From: Flavobacteriales bacterium UBA5081
Lineage (GTDB): Bacteria > Bacteroidota > Bacteroidia > Flavobacteriales_E > Vicingaceae
NCBI GenBank assembly: GCA_002415785.1
Contig: DIAJ01000033.1
Location: forward strand, 283,530-347,529
Direction: 5' to 3'
DNA length: 64,000 bases
The notes beneath the pieces were generated by a model, which had not been told where the DNA came from, did no database searches, and worked only from the letters and a program-made list of their open reading frames with translations. Of this stretch, positions 51,213 through 58,953 are shown piece after piece (the first letter of the stretch is position 1; each line of letters starts with the position of its first letter). The translations under genes and the position numbers were made by a program.

Positions 51213-54146
51213 CTAGTATCCAAACACCTCTTCCAAGGTCAACTCTTTTACCGGACCGTATTGTTCCAATACATCAAAATTTAATTTATCCTTATCGCCA
51301 ATTAAAACAATATCATACTGTCCTCCTTTTACATATTCTTGATGAAATGCTTTAAGGTCTTCCATTTTAAGACTTGGAATCGCCTCGTAAATATTTTTTC
51401 GAATATCATAATTCAAACCTCTTTTTAAAGCAGTTTCGTAGTTCCAAAGTTTAGAAGTTTTAGTAATTCTTTGAGTTCTTATTTGCTCCAAAGCTGCTTT
51501 TTTAGCCAACTCAAAACTCTTCTCCGACTCAGGCATATTGTTTAGTAAATCTGTCATACCTGCCATGGCTTCTTCTAATTTGTCGGCTTGAGTGCCAATG
51601 TAAGCCATTACATAATGCGCTTTTGAAGAGTCTGCCGGTGAGCTAAATGTTGAATAAACTGAATAAGCCAAAGCTTTGGACTCTCTCATTTCTTGAAAAA
51701 CAATTGACCCCATTCCTCCACCAAAATACTCATTGTAAATATCAGCTACCGCTGCAGTTTTTGGATTGTATTTCTCTTTCTTCGAAAGCAAAATAATTTC
51801 AGCCTGCTCCATATCATAGTCTACCCAATAAACATTCGTAGCTTCCTGGCTTTGCTCGGCAAATTCTTTTCCATTTGTCGGTGTCATTAAGTCCTTGGGA
51901 GTTTGATGCATTTGACTTAACTTTTCAGTAATCTCATCAGCATTAAGCGGACCATAATATAACACTCGATGTTCGTAATTATTTAATGAAGTAATTATGT
52001 CAACTAACTCTTGTGGATTAGTAGAATTTAATTCTTCTTCTGAAAGTATATTTTTAAATGGATTGTCAGCTCCATACTGAGCAAAACTATATAAACCTCC
52101 ATATAAAATATTGCCTTTAGAAAGTTTATCGTCAGCTCTTTGCTTCAGAATATCCTTTGTTAAATTACTCCAAGCTTCTTCATTTACTTGTGCATCTGAA
52201 AGCAAGTGCTCAAATAACTTTAAGCCTTCTTCAAAGTTTTCGTTTAAACCCGATAAGTAAACGTAAACTCTTTCATCACCGGCAGAAATAAAATAATCAC
52301 AACCAATTTTATAAAACTCTTGTTTGATTTCTGAAGGACTATACTTAGAAGTTCCCAAATAATCTAAATATTCCAAAGCTGTTCCAAGCTTCTTATTGTT
52401 ATTGTTACCCATTTCAAATAAATAGTACATGGTAAACAAATCATTATCGGTATTTTCTACACTTCTAACAGTAATCCCATTAGACAACTGATTTTCATTA
52501 ACTTCATTTTCATAATCTAAAAATACCGGCTCAATAGGACTTGCTTTTTGTTCACTAATTTGAGTTAAAAATACAGAAGCGTCCTCTCTGTTTACATCAA
52601 TTGGTGTGATTTGTGGTTTTTCAACATTCTTTACTGTTGTGTCTTCGCCATTTCTCTTATAAACGATTACATAATTGTCCTTGTAATTCTTATTTACAAA
52701 CTGAACGATATCTTCTTTGGTGTACTTTTCCAACTGCTTGATTTCGTTCACTTCATCCTCCCAGTCTTTTTGAACAATAAAAGCATCTACCATTTTGTCT
52801 GTTCTTGCCCAGTTACTTTCAAGTCTTTTGATTTCAGAAAGTTTCAAATCATTAATAACAGCATCCAACAACCAATCGGGAAAATTACCGGCTTTTAAGC
52901 TGTCAATTTGAGCTAAAATTAGATCACGAACTTCTTCCAGTTCCTGCCCCTCCTTTGCTCTTCCATTAAACATGTGGGTAGAATAATCATCTAACACATA
53001 ACTAAAAGCTCCTGCGCTTAATACCTTCTGTTTCTGATTTAAATTAAGATCAATTAACCCTGCGGTAGAATTTGAAAGAAGCATATCTGTTAAAGTAATA
53101 AGTTCTTCGTCTTTGCTTCCCTCGCCATCAAAACGATATCCCATATACATAAACTCTGCATCAGGACCGTAAACTTCTCTTTCAACCACCTCTGTGATCG
53201 CTTCTTCTTTGGTTACCTCAAATTGGGGCACCTCTTTGGGCTCCATATATCCGAAGTTATTTCTAATTTGAGCAATTACAGAATCCGGATTAAAATCTCC
53301 GGACATACAAATAGCCATATTGTTAGGCACGTAGTAGTTGTTGTAATATTTTTTTATCTCTTTTAAAGAAGGATTCTTCAAATGCTCAATAGTCCCAATG
53401 GTTGTTTGTTGACCATACTGATGATTTGGGAAAAGTGCATCAAAAGTAGTAAACCAAGCTTTACTGTAATCGCTATCTAGAGTTCGGTTTTTCTCTTCGT
53501 AAACGGCCTCTAATTCTGTATGAAATAATCGGAACTGTGGATTTCTGAAACGCTCTGACTCAATTTGAAGCCACTTATCAATTTGGTTAGATGGGATATC
53601 ATTTACATAAACCGTTTGTTCAAAAGAAGTGTAAGCATTTGTTCCTTGTGCTCCTATACCTGAAACCATTTTGTCGTACTCATTGGCTATTGCATATTTT
53701 GAAGCAATTTGCGAAATACTGTCGATTTGAGCGTAAATCATTTTTCGTTGCTCATCTTCTCTAGTTCCTCTGTAAACCTCGTACAAACTGTCGATTTGAT
53801 TTAGTAGTGGTTTTTCTTTTTCAAAATCTAAAGTGCCGTATTTATCGGTACCTTTAAAAAGCATGTGCTCCAAATAGTGAGCTAAACCGGTAGCCGTAGC
53901 CGGATCATTTTTACTTCCAGCTCTAACGGCAATTGCCGTGTTTATTCTCGGTTTTTCTTTGTTGACAGATAAGTAAACTTTTAAGCCGTTTTCTAAAGTA
54001 TAGATTCGAGTGTTTGTTGGGTCATTATCAACAGTTTCGTAATCTTTACTCTTGTTCTGAGTACTTTTTTCTTGCTTGTCGCAGCTTACAAAAATGCTGC
54101 TTACACCAATGGCAATAAGCAATAGAGAGACATTTAGTTTTTTCAT
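51213..54146 (-). CDS. M16 family zinc metallopeptidase lipoprotein
   Basis: This 977-residue protein has a lipoprotein signal (LLLIAIGVSSIFVSCDKQE) and two M16 halves. The inverted zinc motif HYLEHMLFKGT (HxxEH) lies near residue 87, with the third ligand Glu expected in AVYEEKNR, about 75 residues further. The second, non-catalytic half begins near 540. Such pitrilysin-type enzymes degrade peptides; in Bacteroidota they are usually anchored periplasmic proteins. The signal implies membrane anchoring. It lies 99 bp downstream of dnaX and ends with a strong terminator. Confidence 0.94.
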   Translation of the reverse strand: MKKLNVSLLLIAIGVSSIFVSCDKQEKSTQNKSKDYETVDNDPTNTRIYTLENGLKVYLSVNKEKPRINTAIAVRAGSKNDPATATGLAHYLEHMLFKGTDKYGTLDFEKEKPLLNQIDSLYEVYRGTREDEQRKMIYAQIDSISQIASKYAIANEYDKMVSGIGAQGTNAYTSFEQTVYVNDIPSNQIDKWLQIESERFRNPQFRLFHTELEAVYEEKNRTLDSDYSKAWFTTFDALFPNHQYGQQTTIGTIEHLKNPSLKEIKKYYNNYYVPNNMAICMSGDFNPDSVIAQIRNNFGYMEPKEVPQFEVTKEEAITEVVEREVYGPDAEFMYMGYRFDGEGSKDEELITLTDMLLSNSTAGLIDLNLNQKQKVLSAGAFSYVLDDYSTHMFNGRAKEGQELEEVRDLILAQIDSLKAGNFPDWLLDAVINDLKLSEIKRLESNWARTDKMVDAFIVQKDWEDEVNEIKQLEKYTKEDIVQFVNKNYKDNYVIVYKRNGEDTTVKNVEKPQITPIDVNREDASVFLTQISEQKASPIEPVFLDYENEVNENQLSNGITVRSVENTDNDLFTMYYLFEMGNNNNKKLGTALEYLDYLGTSKYSPSEIKQEFYKIGCDYFISAGDERVYVYLSGLNENFEEGLKLFEHLLSDAQVNEEAWSNLTKDILKQRADDKLSKGNILYGGLYSFAQYGADNPFKNILSEEELNSTNPQELVDIITSLNNYEHRVLYYGPLNADEITEKLSQMHQTPKDLMTPTNGKEFAEQSQEATNVYWVDYDMEQAEIILLSKKEKYNPKTAAVADIYNEYFGGGMGSIVFQEMRESKALAYSVYSTFSSPADSSKAHYVMAYIGTQADKLEEAMAGMTDLLNNMPESEKSFELAKKAALEQIRTQRITKTSKLWNYETALKRGLNYDIRKNIYEAIPSLKMEDLKAFHQEYVKGGQYDIVLIGDKDKLNFDVLEQYGPVKELTLEEVFGY

Positions 54147-54245
54147 TATGGGTGGTATTAGGTTAAAATCAGGTAGCTAAGATAAACAAACTTTCTAATT
54201 GTCTGACAATACGAAAGATTTAGAATTAGTTAAAATTTTCACTAA

Positions 54246-56081
54246 TTAAAGAAACTCCAAATCTAAGGCTCTTCTCAAATCGAGCAAGGCAGGATTTTCT
54301 TCAGCTAGTTCGTTGAATTTTTCTTCAGCAGTATAGGCCTTTCTTAATTTGGGGTTTTTAATGATTTCAACCTCTAATTCTATGGCACCGTTTCTCAGCT
54401 TTTTTCTAAGATAATTGTGAATATCGGTTTTTTTAATGTTCAGTTCTTCTGCCTGACTTTTGTTATCCACCAATAGATGAATTTTAAAGTCTTCTTTAAG
54501 TTCTGCAGGGCGACCAATCATTGCAGAATAAATAATAGTATTCCCCTCCTCATTGCTTTTTTTAATTCGCTGAGCTAATCCACTCCATACTTCGTTAAAT
54601 TGCTCTTGTGTAAATGGTTCTCTTAAATCAGACGTAAAAGCTTCTTGAGCCTCAGCCTGTTGCTTTGCCTTTTCTTCTTGTGTAAGCTGTTGAATAGATA
54701 AGGTAGAAGTTTTGGCTTTTTTCTCTTTAAGCTTTGCTAGTTTCTCAGCTCTACTTAATGCTTTTCCATTTGAGCTTGTTTCACTATTAGTTTGATTCGA
54801 AGATTCATTAGTTGGAACAGGAGCACTTTCATTAACTTCTACTTTGCTTTGAGAAGAGGTTAAAGTTTTATCAACACTAGTTTCAACTTTCTTTTTAGGA
54901 GTTGAAGTTGTTTTTTCTTCATTGCCTTCTTTAAAAGGAGGCGGTGGAATTATACTAGGCTTTTTTTTTTCGACCGTTTGCAGGTCGTTCGCTGTAATTG
55001 ATGCCAATTGCATTAGACTAAGCTCAACTAACAATCGCTGACTTTTGCTACTTTTATACTGAGTGTCGCATTGTCGACAAATATCCAATGCTTGCATTAA
55101 AAAAGAAAGATCAGTTTTCTTTGCCTGTTCAAAGTATTTTTCTTTAACGCTTTTACCCACTTCAAGTAAATTCACAGTTTTACCATCTAAGCAAACTAAT
55201 AGATTCCTAAAGTGAGATGCTAGTCCATTAATAAATAAATGACCGTCGAATCCTCTATTCAAAATATCGTCAAACAACAGTAATAAGTCAGCTATTTCAT
55301 TAGCGAGAATAAAGTCAGTAGCTTTAAAGTAGTAATCGTAATCGAGTATATTAAGGTTGTCGATGACATTCTGATAAGTCATTTTATCACCGGAGAAACT
55401 CACAATTTGATCAAAAATCGACAGTGCATCTCTCAGTGCACCTTCCGCTTTTTGGGCGATTATGTGTAAAGCTTCCTCTTCCGCATCAATTCCTTCTTTT
55501 TGAGCAATACCCAACAAGTGCTGAGCAATATCATCTACTTTAATTCTGTTAAAATCAAAAATCTGACAGCGTGAGAGAATTGTAGGAATTATTTTGTGTT
55601 TCTCTGTCGTAGCTAAGATAAAAATGGCGTGAGCCGGAGGCTCTTCAAGTGTTTTCAAGAATGCGTTAAATGCCGCCGAAGAAAGCATGTGCACCTCATC
55701 AATAATATAAACTTTGTATTTTCCAATTTGAGGGGCAAAGCGCACCTGATCAGTTAACTCGCGAATATTATCAACAGAGTTGTTGGAAGCAGCATCCAAT
55801 TCATAAATATTCATGGATCTGCCGTCGTTGAATGATTTGCAAGAATCACATTCATTGCAGGCTTCAACATTATCCGTGCGATTAGAACAGTTAATAGTTT
55901 TTGCCAAGATTCGTGCACAAGTTGTTTTACCTACTCCTCTAGAACCACAAAACAAAAAAGCTTGTGCCAAGTGATTGGTCTTAATGGCGTTTTTTAAGGT
56001 ATTGGTAATGGATTGCTGTCCTACAACAGAATCGAAAGTTGTAGGGCGATACTTACGTGCTGAAACGACAAAATTTTCCAT
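54246..56081 (-). CDS. dnaX: DNA polymerase III subunits gamma and tau (DnaX)
   Basis: DnaX is the clamp-loader ATPase. The frame extends up to 56147, but I place the start at ATG 56079-56081 (MENFVVSARKYRPTTFDSVV). The usual DnaX N-terminus begins there, and a promoter (TTTTG-N17-TACCTTTG) lies inside the extra frame. This gives 611 residues. Walker A is GSRGVGKTT (46-54), zinc cysteines are 65, 75, 78 and 81, and Walker B is VYIIDEVHML. Domain III ends near residue 370. A Lys/Ser/Thr-rich linker and a C-terminal tau domain follow (about 500-611). An A10 run at 54961-54970 occurs at this boundary; see the separate entry. Confidence 0.96.
   Translation of the reverse strand: MENFVVSARKYRPTTFDSVVGQQSITNTLKNAIKTNHLAQAFLFCGSRGVGKTTCARILAKTINCSNRTDNVEACNECDSCKSFNDGRSMNIYELDAASNNSVDNIRELTDQVRFAPQIGKYKVYIIDEVHMLSSAAFNAFLKTLEEPPAHAIFILATTEKHKIIPTILSRCQIFDFNRIKVDDIAQHLLGIAQKEGIDAEEEALHIIAQKAEGALRDALSIFDQIVSFSGDKMTYQNVIDNLNILDYDYYFKATDFILANEIADLLLLFDDILNRGFDGHLFINGLASHFRNLLVCLDGKTVNLLEVGKSVKEKYFEQAKKTDLSFLMQALDICRQCDTQYKSSKSQRLLVELSLMQLASITANDLQTVEKKKPSIIPPPPFKEGNEEKTTSTPKKKVETSVDKTLTSSQSKVEVNESAPVPTNESSNQTNSETSSNGKALSRAEKLAKLKEKKAKTSTLSIQQLTQEEKAKQQAEAQEAFTSDLREPFTQEQFNEVWSGLAQRIKKSNEEGNTIIYSAMIGRPAELKEDFKIHLLVDNKSQAEELNIKKTDIHNYLRKKLRNGAIELEVEIIKNPKLRKAYTAEEKFNELAEENPALLDLRRALDLEFL
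54961..54970 (-). other. Homopolymer A10 slippery run inside dnaX
   Basis: Read on the minus strand the codons are GTC GAA AAA AAA AAG CCT AGT. The ten A's cover Glu371 to Lys374 of the 611-residue product and contain the A-AAA-AAG heptamer in the correct frame. One extra A, or a ribosomal slip of -1, leads to GCC TAG, a stop after one alanine. One missing A, or +1, leads to AGC CTA GTA TAA. Either outcome makes a protein of about 375 residues, the size of the domain I-III gamma form. A candidate imperfect hairpin (GCCTCCTT / AAGAAGGC) lies about 18 nt downstream. Confidence 0.75.
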
Positions 56082-56100
56082 AGCTGTAATCGATGCCGCA

Positions 56101-56130
56101 CAAAGGTACACTTTCTTGATACGTTCAAAA
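56101..56130 (-). promoter_or_regulatory. Promoter of dnaX with -33 and -7 boxes
   Basis: On the minus strand, TTTTG (56130-56126) is followed after 17 nt by TACCTTTG (56108-56101), close to the Bacteroidota TTTG and TAnnTTTG boxes. It lies about 20 bp upstream of the preferred dnaX ATG and inside the longer open frame, which argues against the upstream start. Confidence 0.65.
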
Positions 56131-56339
56131 GTATTTTTTTTCAACAATGAAGATGTAGATCAAACTAAAGAATATTGAGCTTTTATACAAGCTATCTTTA
56201 TGGTAATAAATAATTGATTATAGGTTGTGTAATTTATCGAACATGAATAATTTGCTCGTCTCTCAACTCCTCAAGTCAACTCTATAAATTGGTTACTTTT
56301 GCTAAAGTAGTTAGGATAAAAATATATAGGCTTATATAC

Positions 56340-56369
56340 TTGTACTCATTAAAATAATTTGTATTTTTG
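56340..56369 (+). promoter_or_regulatory. Promoter of rpsF-rpsR-rplI with -33 and -7 boxes
   Basis: TTG (56340-56342), a 19-nt spacer and TATTTTTG (56362-56369) match the Bacteroidota consensus and spacing, about 43 bp upstream of the rpsF ATG. This is the best-formed promoter in the window. Confidence 0.7.
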
Positions 56370-56412
56370 CCGCCCCAATTTTGGGATTATTTAATAACTA
56401 AAAAGTTTTACA

Positions 56413-56766
56413 ATGATTAATCATTATGAGACTGTTTTCATCGTAACTCCCGTTTTGTCTGCTGAACAGGCAAAGGAAACAGTCGAAAAGTTCAAGAAAA
56501 TGCTTCAGGAAAATGAAGCTAAGATTGTGAATGAGGAACACTGGGGCTTGAAAAAGCTTGCTTATCCTATTCAGAAAAAGTCAACCGGTTTTTACCAATT
56601 ATTCCAATACGAAGCAGAAGGCGATTTTATTGCCAAGTTGGAGTTGGCATTTAAGCGCGATGAGCGTATTATGCGATTCTTAACTGTGAAGTTAGACAAG
56701 CATGCTGTAGAGTATGCAAAAAAACGTATTGAAAAAAGAAAGTCTTCAGCGAAAGCGGAGAAGTAA
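56413..56766 (+). CDS. rpsF: Ribosomal protein S6
   Basis: The 117-residue protein (MINHYETVFIVTPVLS, then LAYPIQKKSTGFYQLFQYEA) is a normal S6, the small-subunit protein that binds S18 and 16S rRNA. The tail is basic (KKRIEKRKSSAKAEK). The gene leads a three-gene operon with rpsR (21 bp) and rplI (12 bp). No ssb or priB gene lies between, as is common in this phylum. The promoter at 56340-56369 is well formed. Growth-rate control is expected from the family but cannot be read from the sequence. Confidence 0.97.
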   Translation: MINHYETVFIVTPVLSAEQAKETVEKFKKMLQENEAKIVNEEHWGLKKLAYPIQKKSTGFYQLFQYEAEGDFIAKLELAFKRDERIMRFLTVKLDKHAVEYAKKRIEKRKSSAKAEK

Positions 56767-56787
56767 AAATTTTAAAAAAGAGTAAAA

Positions 56788-57057
56788 ATGGCTGAAAATT
56801 CATCAGAAATCAGATACCTCAATCCACCGGCGATTGACGTAAAGAAAGAAAAATATTGTCGCTTCAAAAAGAACAGAATTAAGTATATCGATTTTAAAGA
56901 TCCTGACTTTTTGTTGCAGTTTGTTAACGAACAAGGTAAATTGTTGCCTAGAAGAATTACCGGAACTTCTTTGAAGTATCAAAGAAAAGTATCTCAGGCA
57001 GTAAAACGTGCTCGTCACTTAGGTTTAATGCCTTACGTGGCTGATTTGTTAAAATAA
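56788..57057 (+). CDS. rpsR: Ribosomal protein S18
   Basis: The 89 residues include KYCRFKKNRIKYIDFKDP and LPRRITGTSLKYQRKVSQAV, then RARHLGLMPYVADLL, the standard S18 body. S18 binds S6 on the platform of the 30S subunit. The N-terminus (MAENSSEIRYLNPPAIDV) is longer than the E. coli protein, as in other Bacteroidota. The single Cys in KYCRF is retained. Confidence 0.97.
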   Translation: MAENSSEIRYLNPPAIDVKKEKYCRFKKNRIKYIDFKDPDFLLQFVNEQGKLLPRRITGTSLKYQRKVSQAVKRARHLGLMPYVADLLK

Positions 57058-57069
57058 GGAGGAAGAGAA

Positions 57070-57519
57070 ATGGAAATTATACTTAAAGAAACAATCGAAA
57101 ACTTGGGCATGAAAGACGAGTTAGTAGCCGTAAAGCCCGGATATGCAAGAAACTTTTTGATTCCTCAAGGAAAAGCAATCGCAGCTACAACTTCTGCACG
57201 TAAAGTGTGGGAAGAGAATTTGCGTCAGCGCAGCCACAAAGAAGCTAAATTGAAAGATGAAGCTTTGAAAACTGCCGAAGCCTTGAAAAACGAAAAAGTG
57301 GAAGTTGGAGCGAAAGTTGGTGAGTCAGGAACAAAGATTTTTGGTTCTGTAAACACTATTCAATTGGCAGATGCTATCAACAAAAAAGGTCACCAAGTAG
57401 ACCGTAAGAACATTAAGATTCTTGGTTCTCAAATCAAAGAAGTGGGAACTTATCAAGCTGAAATCAGATTACACAAAGACGTTGATGTTACCATCGATTT
57501 TGAAGTAGTAGCTGAATAA
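57070..57519 (+). CDS. rplI: Ribosomal protein L9
   Basis: The 149 residues have the L9 form: an N-terminal rRNA-binding domain (MEIILKETIENLG, then VKPGYARNFLIPQGKAI), a long connecting helix, and a C-terminal domain beginning near residue 77 (KVGESGTKIFGSVNTIQLAD). L9 is a large-subunit protein that projects from the ribosome. GGAGG at 57059-57063 upstream of the ATG is one of the few good Shine-Dalgarno-like sequences in the window. The gene ends the rpsF operon, before a shared bidirectional terminator. Confidence 0.97.
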   Translation: MEIILKETIENLGMKDELVAVKPGYARNFLIPQGKAIAATTSARKVWEENLRQRSHKEAKLKDEALKTAEALKNEKVEVGAKVGESGTKIFGSVNTIQLADAINKKGHQVDRKNIKILGSQIKEVGTYQAEIRLHKDVDVTIDFEVVAE

Positions 57520-57540
57520 GTTTTAAAATCTTATCACATA

Positions 57541-57572
57541 AAAAAACCGCTTGAATTTCAAGCGGTTTTTTT
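57541..57572. terminator. Bidirectional intrinsic terminator between rplI and purB
   Basis: AACCGCTTGA and TCAAGCGGTT form a 10-bp stem with a 3-nt loop, flanked by A and T runs. It serves the convergent rplI (+) and purB (-). Confidence 0.94.
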
Positions 57573-57595
57573 ATTGCTGTATTGCTAATCTTCAT

Positions 57596-58948
57596 CTAAA
57601 ACAATTGAATCCCCGTATAATTAAACGGAGTAATTTGTTTTAATTCCTTCTTAATTTCTTCGCTTACATTTAAGCCATCGATAAATTCTGCAATAGATTC
57701 GGCAGTGATTTTTTCGTTTTTACGAGTTAAATCTTTAAGTGCTTCATAAGGCTTCGGAAAGTTCTCTCTTCTCAAAACAGTTTGAATGGCTTCTGCTACA
57801 ACTGCCCAATTATCCTCAAGATCAGATTTAATTTTTGCTTCGTTAATCAAGAGTTTACCTAATCCTTTTTGCATGGATTTAATGGCCAATAAAGTATGCG
57901 CTATTGGAACTCCAATATTTCGCAAAACAGTAGAATCTGTCAAGTCGCGCTGTAAACGACTAATGGGCAATTTAGCTGCTAAGTGCTCAAAAAGTGCATT
58001 GGCTATTCCTAAATTTCCTTCGGCATTTTCAAAATCAATAGGGTTTACTTTATGCGGCATGGCTGATGAACCCACTTCACCTTCTTTAATCTTTTGCTTG
58101 AAGTAATCCATAGAAATGTATGACCAAATGTCTCTGTTAAAATCGGTCAAAATAGTATTTATGCGCTTCATGGCATCAAACAATCGAGCTAAGTTGTCAT
58201 AGTGCTCCACCTGAGTAGTTGTTTGTGAACGAAACAAGCCTAATGTATCATTCACAAATTCATTGGCAAATTCTATCCAATCTACTTCAGGGTATGCAAC
58301 ATGATGTGCGTTAAAGTTACCTGTGGCTCCACCGAACTTAGCAGAAAAAGGAGTATCGATTAAGGCGTTGTACTGTTCTTTTAATCGCTCGGCATAAACC
58401 ATAATCTCTTTACCTAAACGCGTTGGGGAAGCCGGCTGTCCGTGTGTGCGTGCCAACATCGGAATATCCTTCCATTCTATTGCAAAAGCATTTAGCTCAG
58501 AAATTACTTCATTCAATTCATTCAAATACACCTCTTCAACTGCATCACGCAATGATAGCGGAATGGCAGTATTGTTTATGTCCTGAGAAGTTAATCCAAA
58601 ATGAATAAACTCCAGCTTTTCTTTTAAATCTGTATTATCCAGTTTCTCTTTTATAAAGTATTCCACTGCTTTTACATCATGATTGGTCGTTTTTTCAATC
58701 TCCTTCACACGCAAAGCGTCTTTTTCCTCAAAGTTCACATAAATGTTTCTCAAGGCTTTTATTTGATCTTCGCTCACATCATTCAATTGAGCTAAAGGCA
58801 ATTTGCACAAAGCAATGTAATACTCCACTTCTACGCGAATGCGGTATTTAATTAAGGCAGCTTCAGAAAAGTACTGACTTAAGCTTTTTACTTTATCGTG
58901 ATATCTTCCATCTATTGGAGAGATGGCATGTAATGCTGAATGACTCAT
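57596..58948 (-). CDS. purB: Adenylosuccinate lyase
   Basis: PurB catalyses two steps of purine synthesis, cleaving SAICAR and adenylosuccinate to release fumarate. The 450 residues have the superfamily signature GSSAMPHKVNPIDFENAEGN, with the catalytic Ser in SSAMPHK, and LARTHGQPASPTRLGKE (substrate His). The N-terminus HAISPIDGRYHDKVKSLSQY is the normal beginning of the E. coli-type enzyme. It begins 5 bp after the M3 peptidase stop, so DUF5606, the peptidase and purB probably form one operon. Confidence 0.97.
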   Translation of the reverse strand: MSHSALHAISPIDGRYHDKVKSLSQYFSEAALIKYRIRVEVEYYIALCKLPLAQLNDVSEDQIKALRNIYVNFEEKDALRVKEIEKTTNHDVKAVEYFIKEKLDNTDLKEKLEFIHFGLTSQDINNTAIPLSLRDAVEEVYLNELNEVISELNAFAIEWKDIPMLARTHGQPASPTRLGKEIMVYAERLKEQYNALIDTPFSAKFGGATGNFNAHHVAYPEVDWIEFANEFVNDTLGLFRSQTTTQVEHYDNLARLFDAMKRINTILTDFNRDIWSYISMDYFKQKIKEGEVGSSAMPHKVNPIDFENAEGNLGIANALFEHLAAKLPISRLQRDLTDSTVLRNIGVPIAHTLLAIKSMQKGLGKLLINEAKIKSDLEDNWAVVAEAIQTVLRRENFPKPYEALKDLTRKNEKITAESIAEFIDGLNVSEEIKKELKQITPFNYTGIQLF

Positions 58949-58953
58949 TATTT

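Noticed and set aside
56082..56147. N-terminal extension of DnaX by 22 residues
   Set aside because: The extension carries a two-box promoter, and the family N-terminus starts at the methionine at 56081.
56369..56386. S6:S18-type autoregulatory RNA leader for rpsF (CCG next to a CCCAA/TTGGG stem)
   Set aside because: The CCG and part of the stem lie within or just past the -7 box, so they would mostly precede the transcription start.
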